Positions 28,857 through 38,309 are shown, counted from the stretch's first letter. The stretch is DNA of 64,000 nucleotides from an uncultured Oceanobacter sp. (GCA_913061185.1 CAJXTI010000007.1:39307-103306), one strand, 5' to 3'. Numbers and translations: made by a program. The notes: generated from the letters alone by a model not told the origin.

Positions 28857-29566
28857 TGCATCGTCCTCTGGGTTTTACCTTGCTGGAAGTGATTGTCGCC
28901 GTGGCCATCACGGCCTCAATCAGCGTCGGCTCGGTGCAACTGCTGAATACCATCATTGTGGCACGGGATTCGACGGAAGCACGGTCGGAACAGCTGGTCG
29001 CGTTGCAACGCCTGAATGCCGTTGTCAGTCGTGATGTCGAGCAATTCATCAATCGGCCTATTCTTGATGAGTACGGCGATGAGCAATCATCGCTGCGGCT
29101 CGAAGATGGCGATTACCTGCTGGAGCTGACCCGCACCGGCTGGCGCAATCGGCCCGGGATAGAAAATCCTCGCTCGGAATTACAGCGTATTGCCTACCGG
29201 CTGGAAAGCATCGACAGCGATACCTGTGAGGCGGCCAGGCGTCGACTCGCTGGTTGGGGAATAGAAGAACCTGAGGGTGATTGTCTGGTGCGTTATGTCT
29301 GGCCGGTACTGGATCGTGGTTACGACAGCGAGCCAAGAAGTATGGTGGTACTGGATCAGATAGATGGACTGCAAATATCCTTGCTGGCCGATACCATCAG
29401 TAGTGATGGCGAACGCACTGGCTCGGAGTGGTACAGCAGCTGGCCGGTATTGCAGAGCAGTAATGAATCCGTCATCCCACAAGGTCTGCGCTGGGAAATG
29501 ACCTTGCCGGTGATTGGTGATGCAACGCGACTCTGGGTCCTTCCCCATGATGGCGAGGATCTCTGA
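28853..29566 (+). CDS. gspJ: Minor pseudopilin GspJ
   Basis: 237 residues starting MMHRPLGFTLLEVIVAVAIT, with a very short leader before Gly-1/Phe+1 and Glu+5. The body has QLVALQRLNAVVSRDVEQFI, matching GspJ proteins. It is a tip-complex subunit with GspI and GspK. Overlaps at both ends (ATGA with gspI, TGATG with gspK) indicate tight translational coupling. Confidence 0.93.
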   Translation: MMHRPLGFTLLEVIVAVAITASISVGSVQLLNTIIVARDSTEARSEQLVALQRLNAVVSRDVEQFINRPILDEYGDEQSSLRLEDGDYLLELTRTGWRNRPGIENPRSELQRIAYRLESIDSDTCEAARRRLAGWGIEEPEGDCLVRYVWPVLDRGYDSEPRSMVVLDQIDGLQISLLADTISSDGERTGSEWYSSWPVLQSSNESVIPQGLRWEMTLPVIGDATRLWVLPHDGEDL

Positions 29567-30618
29567 TGCGCCGCCAACAAACCGGAATAGCCTTGCTGAT
29601 TGTGCTGCTGATTTTTGCCGTAGTCAGCGTTTTGGCAACGGTGCTGATTGAGCGCCAGTCGCGGGATATACAGCGTGCCACGGCGCAACTGGCACGACAG
29701 CAAGCGCGGGTGCTGTTGCAAGGCGTCGACAGCGTTGTCCGTAGTGGCCTGTATCTGGATTGGGAGAATGACCCGGATATCGACCATGGGCTGGAAGATT
29801 GGGCTATTGATCGTACCTTCCCGATGGATAACGGTCTGGTGTTTGTTCGTATTGCCGATGCCCAGGGTAAATTCAATCTCAACTGGTTGGCACCGGCTGC
29901 TAACAATCATACCGTGTGGCAACAGCGCTTTTATAATCTGCTGAATGAACTGGGGCTGGATGTTGATATCGCCGGGCGACTGGCTAACTGGATGGACGCC
30001 GACAGCCAGGTCGAGAACGATTATCTCAGCCTGGAGCCGTCCTATCGGCCAGCCTACCATACGTGCAAACATACCTCGGATCTGATGTTGCTCGAAGGCG
30101 TCGATCTCGATACCTATACTGCCCTGGAACCCTATGTGGTGTGCCTGCCGGTGACCACCCAGCTCAATATCAATACCGCGTCGGAGCTGGTGATGTCCGC
30201 ACTGGATGCGAACTTCTCCATTGCCGATGCACAAGCGGTTGTTACCGCTCGTGGTGATAGCGGCCTGGCCAGTGTCAGTGATTTTATGGCGCTGGATGCC
30301 GTCAAAGGTTTTGCTTCAGGTGAAGACAACAGCACAACAGACAATACTGACGACTCTGACAATCAAAACAGCAGTACAAGCTCATCCAGCACCGCCAAAA
30401 ACAAATGGTCAGCGGATGATTTCACCATCAAGACAGAATATTTTGAAGTGTTTGGTCGGGTAGATATAGGCACCTCCGGCGACTGGTCTGGCACCTGTGA
30501 ATTCCTGCTGAAACGGGATGCCGGTAATGGCAACTTCAGCACCCTGTATCGCGACTATTCCCGTCGGGAGGCAAGACGTTTACCAGAGTTGCCCAACCAG
30601 AACGTATTGACCAATTAA
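29566..30618 (+). CDS. gspK: Minor pseudopilin GspK (tip)
   Basis: 350 residues. The leader RRQQTG precedes IALLIVLLIFAVVSVLA and lacks Glu+5, which is the rule for GspK. The large globular domain contains LNINTASELV, the helix-hairpin-helix-like motif of the family. Residues about 250-280 form an insert rich in Asp, Asn, Ser and Thr with low complexity, probably a flexible surface loop. GspK caps the pseudopilus. It begins on the last base of gspJ. Confidence 0.93.
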   Translation: MRRQQTGIALLIVLLIFAVVSVLATVLIERQSRDIQRATAQLARQQARVLLQGVDSVVRSGLYLDWENDPDIDHGLEDWAIDRTFPMDNGLVFVRIADAQGKFNLNWLAPAANNHTVWQQRFYNLLNELGLDVDIAGRLANWMDADSQVENDYLSLEPSYRPAYHTCKHTSDLMLLEGVDLDTYTALEPYVVCLPVTTQLNINTASELVMSALDANFSIADAQAVVTARGDSGLASVSDFMALDAVKGFASGEDNSTTDNTDDSDNQNSSTSSSSTAKNKWSADDFTIKTEYFEVFGRVDIGTSGDWSGTCEFLLKRDAGNGNFSTLYRDYSRREARRLPELPNQNVLTN

Positions 30619-30652
30619 ACCTAAGCGTAAGTGATATGCAGCGAGAAACAGC

Positions 30653-31855
30653 ATGAACACAATCAAAGTGAGCTGGCACGGGCGTGACGCCCAGTGGCTG
30701 GTGACGGATATCAGCAGCAATGCCGGCCCGGCTCGCAGCCTTGAAAGCTGGGCTGCAGAACAGCCCGAGCTGACCCAGATACGCATGGTGCTGTCGGCCG
30801 CCAATTACAGCTGTCACTGGATCGAGCTGCCAGGTGTATCTGGCCGACATCTGGCGCGGGCCTTACCTTTTGCGTTGGAAGAAAACCTGATCAACGACAT
30901 CAGTGAATACCTCATCGTTCCAGCTGGCAAGATAGGAATCCGGGCACGGGCCTACGTAGCCTCCTGCGATCTGGTCGAACGCTTGCTGGAGCAAGCCGAA
31001 CATTTACACCTCAGCGTGCGCGAGCTGATACCGGAAACCCAGCTGTTACCGGAAGCACCCACGGCGGTCTGGCAGGATCAGGGCTGGCTGGTAAAGTTGC
31101 CTGGTGTGTTTGAAGGTTGGGTGAATGAATTTGCCATGATGCCGGTGCTGGAATCGGTACTGGAAAACCAGCACGATCTGGGCATACTGACCATTCATGC
31201 GGCGGGTCTTGATCAAGCCAATCTGCTGCGCACCACCATTGAAACCGGGTTTGCCGATGCCTTTGAGCGCATTGATATTTCCTCCGCCGCCAGTGAATCA
31301 CCGCTGTCGTTAACCGCCAATACGCGCATGGTTAATATGCTGGTTGGCCCGTTTCAGATTCGCCAGACGCAGGAAGACAATCCGCGCTCCTGGTGGCGAC
31401 CATTGGCAGCCATGACCGCAGCCTGCCTGGTGATCGCAGCTGCGACGCTGTTTGTTCAGAATCAACACCTGAGCAGTCAGGGACAGTATGTTTATCAACA
31501 AAGCCTGTCACTCTATAAACAACTGTTTCCCGGCGTTCGGGTGCGGGCGCTGGAGAGGGAGTTTCGCGGCAAGTTGGCGGAAGGGAATGGTAACTCCAGT
31601 CATGGCTTCGCTTATCTGATTAATGTCACTGCCAGTGCCTTTCAGGCAGTCAATATCAAAACCATCAAACTGGACTCAGCACGTTATAACGAGCGGCAGC
31701 AAGAGCTGGTTATCGAGGTTCAGGCCAGTAATCTCAACGATTTACAGACCTTGCGACAAGCCTTGTCCGAGCGAGGTCTGAGTGCTGAAGTGGCGTCGGC
31801 CAGCAACGAGAACAACCTGGTTAAAGGTCGCCTGAAAATAGGAGAGTCGGCATGA
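30653..31855 (+). CDS. gspL: Type II secretion assembly protein GspL
   Basis: 400 residues. The cytoplasmic actin-like domain binds GspE and has HWIELPGVSGRHLARALPFA, typical of GspL. One transmembrane helix lies near residues 250-268 (PLAAMTAACLVIAAATLFV), followed by a periplasmic ferredoxin-like domain. GspL links the cytoplasmic ATPase to the inner-membrane platform. It overlaps gspM by 4 bp. Confidence 0.92.
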   Translation: MNTIKVSWHGRDAQWLVTDISSNAGPARSLESWAAEQPELTQIRMVLSAANYSCHWIELPGVSGRHLARALPFALEENLINDISEYLIVPAGKIGIRARAYVASCDLVERLLEQAEHLHLSVRELIPETQLLPEAPTAVWQDQGWLVKLPGVFEGWVNEFAMMPVLESVLENQHDLGILTIHAAGLDQANLLRTTIETGFADAFERIDISSAASESPLSLTANTRMVNMLVGPFQIRQTQEDNPRSWWRPLAAMTAACLVIAAATLFVQNQHLSSQGQYVYQQSLSLYKQLFPGVRVRALEREFRGKLAEGNGNSSHGFAYLINVTASAFQAVNIKTIKLDSARYNERQQELVIEVQASNLNDLQTLRQALSERGLSAEVASASNENNLVKGRLKIGESA

Positions 31856-32364
31856 GTTCATTGCTTGAGCTGCGCCAGCGCCTGACTGCCATTCCGCAGG
31901 TTCAGAGTGCAACAAACTGGTATGGCGCATTACCACCGCGCGACCGTCTGGTGGTTCGCGTTCTTGCCTGGCTGTTGGCTGCCGCACTGGTCTATGTACT
32001 GGTGCTTGCCCCCTTGATACGGGAAAACCACATGGTGCAGCGGGATCTGACCAAAAAACTGGAAGTCTACAATTTGATTGCGGAAAACGCAGGCAAGTTT
32101 GGCGGGGCATCGCTCGATAAAACATCAGGGCCAATTCTGCCATTGGTGACACAGGCCGCACGCAGCGGCAATATCAAGCTGGATCGGTACGAGCAGGATG
32201 GCAACGGCGTGCGTATCTGGATCGACAAAATCGAATTTGATGTATTTATCGCCTGGGTTGAATCCTTGCAAATTCGTCACAGCATCCGGGTTAGCCAGAT
32301 CACCGTCGATGCAGCCGAGATGCCTGGTCGGGTTGATGTGCGGGCTACGTTGGCGAGTGACTGA
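31852..32364 (+). CDS. gspM: Type II secretion protein GspM
   Basis: 170 residues, with a short cytoplasmic N-terminus, one membrane helix (about 38-58, VLAWLLAAALVYVLVLAPL) and a periplasmic ferredoxin-like domain. GspM partners GspL. It is the last gsp gene here; gspN and the peptidase gspO do not follow, and no clear terminator was found before gor. Confidence 0.9.
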   Translation: MSSLLELRQRLTAIPQVQSATNWYGALPPRDRLVVRVLAWLLAAALVYVLVLAPLIRENHMVQRDLTKKLEVYNLIAENAGKFGGASLDKTSGPILPLVTQAARSGNIKLDRYEQDGNGVRIWIDKIEFDVFIAWVESLQIRHSIRVSQITVDAAEMPGRVDVRATLASD

Positions 32365-32381
32365 CGACGCTGCCGGATCGC

Positions 32382-32410
32382 TTGACAAAGAATGGCTACC
32401 AATTGATAGC
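32382..32410 (+). promoter_or_regulatory. Putative gor promoter with a nearby dyad
   Basis: A consensus TTGACA at 32382-32387 lies 17 bp from a weak GATAGC (32405-32410). The dyad ATAGC-TTATA-GCTAT (32406-32420) overlaps it and may be an operator. The 201-bp gspM-gor gap holds no other recognised feature. Confidence 0.35.
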
Positions 32411-32565
32411 TTATAGCTATAACAATTTCGCAATTGACCCGAAACAAGCTAGCATGTGGCCCAGATTCCATTGCAGAGTGGCAGCCCGAACTATACTGCT
32501 TCGGGTGTCGACTGCAGTTATTTGACTGGCTCCCCGAAGCGGCTGGTCACTCACGGAGAACCCTT

Positions 32566-33921
32566 ATGTCGTTTGATTTTGATTTGCTGGTGATAGGTGC
32601 CGGTTCCGGTGGCGTGCGTGCCTCACGTATGGCCGCTGCCAAAGGAGCAAAAGCTGCCGTGGTGGAGAACCGTTACCTAGGTGGCACCTGCGTTAACGTC
32701 GGCTGTGTCCCCAAAAAGCTGTTTGTCTATGCCTCGGAATACGCCGAAAAATTTGCCGAAGCAAAAGGGTTCGGTATTGACGGAGAATTAAAAAGTTTCG
32801 ACTGGCCGACCCTGCGTGACAACAAAACCCGTGAGATAGAACGTCTGAACGGCATCTACGGCACGATGCTGGGTAACGCTGGTGTCACCACAATTAACGG
32901 CACCGCCAGCATCAAAGATGTCCACACCGTTACCGTCGAAGGTAAGGATTACAGCGCCGAGCGCATTCTGATCGCCACTGGTGGCTGGCCTTTCAAACCG
33001 GATGTTCCCGGAGCAGATCTGGCCATCACTTCCAACGAAGCCTTTTTTCTAGAAACCTTCCCGCAACGCGTTGTCGTCGTCGGTGGGGGCTATATCGCCG
33101 TGGAGTTCGCCGGTATTTTTAATGGCCTTGGTGCTGAGACAGATTTGCTGTATCGCGGCGAACAAATTTTGCGAGGTTTTGATTCCGGCGTACAGGCCTT
33201 TGCCGCCGAGCAGATTGCCAATAAAGGGATTCGTATTCAGACCCACGCCGACATCGAGGCAATCAGCAAGAATGAGCAGGGAGAACTTGTCTGCAAACTG
33301 AACAATGGCGACACATTGATCACTGACTGTGTGATGTACGCAACCGGTCGGCGGCCGATGACCGATGGCCTGAACCTGGCAGCCCTGGGGGTTGAAACCC
33401 GCCAGGACGGTACTATTGTTGCGGATGATTTTTTCCGTACATCGGTGCCAAGTATTTACGCACTGGGTGATGTGATTGGAACGCCCGCATTAACGCCAGT
33501 AGCACTGGCTCAAGGGATGAAGTTTGTTGGTCAGCAGTTTGACAATGATACCCAGCCTCTGTCGTACGACAACATCGCCACCGCTGTTTTTTGTCAGCCC
33601 AATATTGCTACGGTAGGTCTGACCGAAGACGCTGCTGCCGAGCAGTTTGCCGGTGATCTGAGTGTGTACGAATCCAGCTTTCGTCCGATGAAACATACCA
33701 TCAGCGGCATGCCGGAGCGTTCTTACATGAAGTTGCTGGTGCAAACCAGCACAGACAAGGTACTGGGTGTGCATATGGTAGGTGCGGATGCGGGTGAAAT
33801 CATGCAGGGCCTGGCGGTTGCCATCAACGCCGGTGCTACCAAGGCCGTGTTTGACAGCACCATCGGCATCCATCCAACGGCAGCGGAGGAGTTTGTTACC
33901 ATGCGGTCGAGGGCACGTTAA
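32566..33921 (+). CDS. gor: Glutathione-disulfide reductase
   Basis: 451 residues from ATG 32566 behind GGAGA (E. coli 450). The frame opens at 32434, but that extension is not family-like. FAD-binding GAGSGGVRASRMAA, the redox disulfide in GGTCVNVGCVPKK, the NADPH motif GGGYIAVEFAGIF and the C-terminal catalytic His in GIHPTAAEEF are all present. It keeps glutathione reduced with NADPH in the cytoplasm. It converges with rapA across a short repeat. Confidence 0.95.
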   Translation: MSFDFDLLVIGAGSGGVRASRMAAAKGAKAAVVENRYLGGTCVNVGCVPKKLFVYASEYAEKFAEAKGFGIDGELKSFDWPTLRDNKTREIERLNGIYGTMLGNAGVTTINGTASIKDVHTVTVEGKDYSAERILIATGGWPFKPDVPGADLAITSNEAFFLETFPQRVVVVGGGYIAVEFAGIFNGLGAETDLLYRGEQILRGFDSGVQAFAAEQIANKGIRIQTHADIEAISKNEQGELVCKLNNGDTLITDCVMYATGRRPMTDGLNLAALGVETRQDGTIVADDFFRTSVPSIYALGDVIGTPALTPVALAQGMKFVGQQFDNDTQPLSYDNIATAVFCQPNIATVGLTEDAAAEQFAGDLSVYESSFRPMKHTISGMPERSYMKLLVQTSTDKVLGVHMVGADAGEIMQGLAVAINAGATKAVFDSTIGIHPTAAEEFVTMRSRAR

Positions 33922-33933
33922 CCTGTCGTAGGG

Positions 33934-33997
33934 ACCGGCACCGTCCGTGTCCGTAAACCGGCACCGTCCGTGTCCGTAAACCGGCACCGTCCGTGTC
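33934..33997. repeat. 23-bp tandem repeat, 2.8 copies
   Basis: Unit ACCGGCACCGTCCGTGTCCGTAA occurs at 33934-33956 and 33957-33979 without mismatch, with a partial third copy at 33980-33997. The unit is written here only to identify it. The array lies between convergent gor and rapA and runs into a GCACCG...CGGTGC stem (33982-34005). It could act as a terminator region or be a slippage-prone spacer. Confidence 0.9.
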
Positions 33998-34037
33998 GGC
34001 GGTGCACAAAATTCACCGCCGTCACGGACAGCCACGG

Positions 34038-36809
34038 TTAGCCGCAGAATACCAAGCGTACGCTGTCCATTTGCAGCTGGGCGGTTTCAATGGCTGTCAG
34101 TACCGAGAGGCGCTCCTGCTGTACATCAGTAATCAGTTGCGCTGGAATATTCGGGTTGTGCTGCGCCAGCGCTTGCAGACGCTGAAGGCGATCGTCAAAG
34201 GCTTCGTTGGCCTTGTTCGTCGCTCGCTGAATCATTTTGCCTAGCTGGCCGCCACCCAGTTTCTCAAGCTTGTGAATCAGCGGCTTGATCTCGTTCATCT
34301 TCTGTTCTGCCAGCCCCTTCGCAGTACCGCGTTTCAGAGGCAAGACAAACCCAGCCAAGTCTGGCTCGTTCACCTTCAGCTCACCCTTTGGGGTAAAGGT
34401 GAGGTGCATGGCGTCTGCTGGCAAATAGCGTTCAATCTGCAGATGCTTGGGGGCAGGGCAGGAGGCCACAAACTGTAATTGAATGAAGCAATCACCGGTT
34501 TTGTAATCGTGCTGCTCGACGTACCCGACGGAAGCATTACCAATAGGGCCGCTGGTGATCAGCTCCAGTGCCTGGTCTACAAACGGATGTTCCCAGCTGA
34601 GGAACTGCACATCATCGCGAGCCAGTGCCACTTCGCGGCGAGTGGTCGCCATAAAGCCGTCTTCCGGCAAGTATGGCAGATCCGGCACCAACATATGATC
34701 GCCGGGTGCCAGAGTGATGCAATCGTTGCCAAGATCAGCGACTTCAACACCAAAGGCGTCCGCAAACAGTTCAATAAAATCATTGAGTTCGGCTTCGTCT
34801 TCGATATGGGTAATGGTCATATCCCGAGCCAGCAAGCGGGAGCGTTTCGGGTGACAGGAGTGCAACTCCAGCAAGCGGTCACGTCCTTGCTCAAGTTGTT
34901 GCTGCAGTTCGATACGTTCGTTGCTGAGCGTCTTGATCAGATCGTCAAGGTTGCCACCGCTCAGTACCGCGTCGTGCACCTGCTGACGATGGCGCTCCAG
35001 CAGGGTTTGTGCGGCCGGATTGGGCTGAGTAAACACATCCAGACCCTGATGCAACAGCTGCTGCCAGCGGCCGGTCGCATGACCCTCGAATGCCAGGCTA
35101 TGAATCTGGATCTCACTGGCCTGACCAATACGGTCAAGACGGCCGATACGCTGCTCGATCAGATCGCAGTTAAACGGCAAGTCAAATAACACCAGGTGAT
35201 GAGCAAACTGGAAGTTACGGCCTTCGCTGCCAATTTCAGAGCAGAGCAACAGTCGCGCTCCCTGCTCTGTATCGGCAAAGTAGGCGGCTGCACGGTCGCG
35301 CTCGACCAGATCCATTTGCTCATGGAACACCGCTACTTGCATGCCGTGTTTTTCCCAGAGATAGGCCTCCAGGTCGAGCACTGTGCTGGCATGATGACAG
35401 ATCAGCACCAGTTTGGATTTACCGGTTTGTTTTAACAACGAGATCAGGCTGCTGACTCGTGGATCGTCCAGCCACCACTGCGCCTGGCCACGCTCGGGGA
35501 ACAAGACCGCATTGATATCGTCTGGAGTTGGTTCGTAGGCCGGAGCAGCAAGTTGGCTCAAATTGGCGATGCGGGCAGGGAAGCCGGCGACACCATGGCG
35601 GGTGTTGCGGAACATTGCCCGGCCAGGGCCACGTCGGTCTATCAGGGTATCAAGCAAACGGTTACGACCGTTGTCCTGCTCCAGTTCTGCTGCCATGTCT
35701 GGCAGCAGCTGCTGTAATTGGAGCTGTTGATCGGCGTTCAGTATCTCGTTTTCGACCAGTGCACCGGCTAGTTCGGCAATCGGCTGGTAGGCCTGTTGCT
35801 CTGTGAGGAATTCTTCCAGTGACGGGTAGCGTTCGGGATCCAGCAGCCGTAAACGGGCAAAGTGACCTTCAATGCCCAGCTGCTCCGGGGTGGCGGTCAG
35901 GAGCAGAATACCAGCACTGGCTTCAGCCAGATTCTCTACCAGCTGATAGGCGGGATCCTGATGTTCTGGCGTCCAGGTCAGATGGTGGGCTTCATCCACA
36001 ACAATCATGTCCCAGTCGGCGTTGATCATGGCAACCGCCACGTCGGGTTCGTCCGCCAGAGACATGGGGCACAGATGGAGTTGGGAGCCGCCAAACAGAT
36101 CGGTATTACCGTCTTCAATCGCTTCATCTATATCGGCTTGCTGCAAGATACTGAAGCGCAGATTAAAGCGGCGAATCATTTCAACCAGCCACTGGTGCAG
36201 CAGATGATCCGGCACCAGTACCAACACCCGCTGGATACGTTGTTGCAGTAACAGCCGGTGTAAGATCAAGCCGGCTTCAATGGTTTTACCCAGGCCAACT
36301 TCATCGGCGAGCAGCACTCGGGGAATAGCATCCTGAGTAACTTGCTGGGCAATATACAATTGATGTGGCAGCAAGCTGGTACGAGCGCCCAGCAGGCCAT
36401 AGAAAGGGCGCTGGCGTAATTTGGTGATTTGCTGAAAACACAGCTGGCGTAGTTCATACAGACTGTTGTTGTCGATCTGGCCAGAAAACAGGCGATCAGC
36501 CGGCTGATTAAGCTGGATGGCACCGCTGAGCTGGATTTCAGAAACCGAGCGGCCGTTAGTGAAATAGAAAGCGATGTCGTCCATCACTTCAACATCATCG
36601 ACCTCAATGACTGAGCCATCCTGAAGCGGCACGATATCACCAACTTTGAAAATTACCCGGGTCAGCGGCGCATTGTGGCTTGCGTAAGTGCGAACATCGT
36701 CAATTGTAGGAAAATAGAGAGTGACAGACCGAAAATCGACGCTTTGAACAAGACCCAAACCGAGATCGGTTTCAGCTTCGCTGATCCAACGCTGGCCAAC
36801 TGCATACAT
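34038..36809 (-). CDS. rapA: RNA polymerase-associated ATPase RapA
   Basis: 923 residues from the ATG at 36807-36809 (MYAVGQRWISEAETDLGLG); the frame reaches 36866, but the extra 19 residues are not family-like. Two N-terminal Tudor-like domains are followed by a SWI2/SNF2 helicase core: motif I LLADEVGLGKTIEAGLIL, motif II VVDEAHHL, motif III LLLTATPEQ and motif VI EQRIGRLDRIGQ. E. coli RapA has 968 residues. RapA binds core RNA polymerase and helps recycle it. It is the last clear core-genome gene before the island. Confidence 0.95.
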   Translation of the reverse strand: MYAVGQRWISEAETDLGLGLVQSVDFRSVTLYFPTIDDVRTYASHNAPLTRVIFKVGDIVPLQDGSVIEVDDVEVMDDIAFYFTNGRSVSEIQLSGAIQLNQPADRLFSGQIDNNSLYELRQLCFQQITKLRQRPFYGLLGARTSLLPHQLYIAQQVTQDAIPRVLLADEVGLGKTIEAGLILHRLLLQQRIQRVLVLVPDHLLHQWLVEMIRRFNLRFSILQQADIDEAIEDGNTDLFGGSQLHLCPMSLADEPDVAVAMINADWDMIVVDEAHHLTWTPEHQDPAYQLVENLAEASAGILLLTATPEQLGIEGHFARLRLLDPERYPSLEEFLTEQQAYQPIAELAGALVENEILNADQQLQLQQLLPDMAAELEQDNGRNRLLDTLIDRRGPGRAMFRNTRHGVAGFPARIANLSQLAAPAYEPTPDDINAVLFPERGQAQWWLDDPRVSSLISLLKQTGKSKLVLICHHASTVLDLEAYLWEKHGMQVAVFHEQMDLVERDRAAAYFADTEQGARLLLCSEIGSEGRNFQFAHHLVLFDLPFNCDLIEQRIGRLDRIGQASEIQIHSLAFEGHATGRWQQLLHQGLDVFTQPNPAAQTLLERHRQQVHDAVLSGGNLDDLIKTLSNERIELQQQLEQGRDRLLELHSCHPKRSRLLARDMTITHIEDEAELNDFIELFADAFGVEVADLGNDCITLAPGDHMLVPDLPYLPEDGFMATTRREVALARDDVQFLSWEHPFVDQALELITSGPIGNASVGYVEQHDYKTGDCFIQLQFVASCPAPKHLQIERYLPADAMHLTFTPKGELKVNEPDLAGFVLPLKRGTAKGLAEQKMNEIKPLIHKLEKLGGGQLGKMIQRATNKANEAFDDRLQRLQALAQHNPNIPAQLITDVQQERLSVLTAIETAQLQMDSVRLVFCG

Positions 36810-37083
36810 AGTGATATTTATCCCGAGCTTTAAACAAGAACAGACGTCAGAGCGTGTGAGTTGCAAAACAGATCAAACGCCCGCGAGCGGCGCGAAGTCT
36901 ACCGCATGCTCGCTTGTGAGGCCATGGAGACCGGCTGTTTGATGCGGGTTTCTGTGGGCGATAGATATTTTGGCGTATCAGCATGAATCAATGCCAGTAC
37001 CCGTAAATGTCGGCAGCGGCTAGATAGTGAATCCTTGCGGATGTGAGTTATCAGGTAAGTAGGCATATAGAACGTCGCAAAAA
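36810..37083. other. Non-coding stretch at the core-to-island boundary
   Basis: No gene was found between the rapA start and the inverted repeat at 37084. The region should hold the rapA promoter and may hold the left edge of the mobile island, but no transposon terminal repeat or target duplication could be recognised by eye. Confidence 0.5.
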
Positions 37084-37127
37084 ACTCCAATACTTCCGAT
37101 AATTGATATTATCGGAAGTATTGGAGT
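37084..37127. repeat. 20-bp perfect inverted repeat; possible tyrosine-recombinase core site
   Basis: Arms of 20 bp are perfectly complementary around TGAT. Read as a recombinase core, they give ATAA-TTGATA-TTAT with a 6-bp spacer (37103-37108). The central 20 bp match the site at 38314-38333 at 15 positions, including CGATAAT and TTATCG. It lies 28 bp beyond the tnpT stop, so a terminator role is an alternative, although no T tract follows directly. Confidence 0.75.
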
Positions 37128-37155
37128 AGTCAATTTTTGCTGGGCTATTAGCGTC

Positions 37156-38229
37156 TTATTGCCTGTTAGGCTCTATTCCTGCCAGTTGGATCTCCAATTG
37201 CCGGATCCGGCCCAGGCTTGTTGCTCCAGCTTCCGCCAGTTGGCGATTGTCGGCTGCCAGTCTTTCCCGTTCGGCGTTGCTGTTGACCACTGCCTGCGTG
37301 GCGCTTTCCAATAGCCCGTTCAGCCGCTGCTGTTCGTTTTGCTGTTCGGTCAGTTGTTGGCGGCTGGCGTCCAGAGACTCAAGGATATCCTTGTACTGCT
37401 GTTGTAGCTGGGCCAATCCGGTACGGCTGTGCTGCAGATGAATATCCGTTTCTCTGTGCGCCTGAATTTCTTCGTTCAGGGATTGCTTCAAAGTATCAGC
37501 TTGCTGCGTTTGCTGTTCCAGTTGTTGTGCCTGGTTGGTATTGAGCGTGATCAGCTGGTGATAACTTGCTTGTACTGCGGCCAGTTGTTGCTGCAAATCC
37601 ATCTGTCTGCTTTCCAACTGCTGCCGGGAAAACTGGAATTGGTCGCGTTCCTGTTGGCGATCGCTGGCGATCTGTTGCTGGTAATGCTCGAAATGCTCCC
37701 GGATATCGCGGCTTTCTTGGCGCAGTTCGGTAATGGTTGCTCGGCACTCGACCAGTTGCTGGCGGGCTTCATCCAGTGTCGCGTCGCTTTTCACCAATTT
37801 CAGACTCTTCTGCTCCAGCGCCTGTGAAACCTGCTTGCGTTCGGTCTTGAGTCTTTCGACCCGCTCATCCGTATGGGCTTTTTCAGTCTCGGTCTGTTGC
37901 TGCAAAGCAACGACTTGTGCCAACTGCTGTTGCATTGCTGTCAGTTGTTGCTGGGTATCGGCCTCGATTTGGGCCACCTTTTTGTCGGCCAGTCCCTGGG
38001 TGTGTGCATGCACCGATTTGAGTGCTTGCACTAGCTCAACCGGCAGTCCGTCACTAGCTGTGCTCTCTTCGCGCTGCTGTCTCCAGCGTTTCAGCAAAGG
38101 CGCAATGGTGCTCTTGCTGCCAGTGCCGAGGTATTCCCGAACCTTGTCGACGGTGGGCTCTGTACCGGATTGGCTGATGGCATCGGCTGCCTGTTGTATG
38201 TCGCTGTATGCCACGCCTGCTCGTCCCAT
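37156..38229 (-). CDS. tnpT: KfrA-type coiled-coil DNA-binding protein, TnpT-like
   Basis: 357 residues. The first ~60 form a KfrA_N-type helix-turn-helix domain (YSDIQQAADAISQSG, PTVDKVREYLGTGSKSTI). Residues about 90-350 are an almost continuous coiled coil very rich in Gln, Leu and Glu. KfrA proteins on plasmids autoregulate through promoter inverted repeats. In Tn4651-type transposons a protein of this build, TnpT, is encoded divergently from the recombinase TnpS and assists cointegrate resolution. The divergent recombinase gene 192 bp away makes TnpT the best reading; a plasmid-type KfrA remnant is the alternative. A 20-bp palindrome lies in its promoter region. Confidence 0.75.
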   Translation of the reverse strand: MGRAGVAYSDIQQAADAISQSGTEPTVDKVREYLGTGSKSTIAPLLKRWRQQREESTASDGLPVELVQALKSVHAHTQGLADKKVAQIEADTQQQLTAMQQQLAQVVALQQQTETEKAHTDERVERLKTERKQVSQALEQKSLKLVKSDATLDEARQQLVECRATITELRQESRDIREHFEHYQQQIASDRQQERDQFQFSRQQLESRQMDLQQQLAAVQASYHQLITLNTNQAQQLEQQTQQADTLKQSLNEEIQAHRETDIHLQHSRTGLAQLQQQYKDILESLDASRQQLTEQQNEQQRLNGLLESATQAVVNSNAERERLAADNRQLAEAGATSLGRIRQLEIQLAGIEPNRQ

Positions 38230-38255
38230 TTTTCCGCCTCAAAAACATATTACGT

Positions 38256-38275
38256 ATTATGTAATATTACATAAT
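38256..38275. promoter_or_regulatory. 20-bp perfect palindrome upstream of tnpT
   Basis: ATTATGTAATATTACATAAT is its own complement. Just upstream, TATTACGTATTATG adds another related half-site. It lies 27 bp before the tnpT start, the position of an autoregulatory operator; KfrA family proteins are known to bind such AT-rich inverted repeats. It may also be the accessory TnpT-binding part of the resolution site. Confidence 0.7.
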
Positions 38276-38309
38276 TTTTCTAAAAAATACTTTTTTGATT
38301 GGTAAAAAA

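Noticed and set aside
33934..33997. Tandem repeat considered as a small CRISPR array
   Set aside because: The copies abut directly with no spacers, and no cas genes are near.
37156..38229. KfrA-type gene considered as a plasmid partition remnant
   Set aside because: No parA, parB, replication or conjugation genes are near, while a divergent tyrosine recombinase and a crossover-like site are, which fits TnpT.
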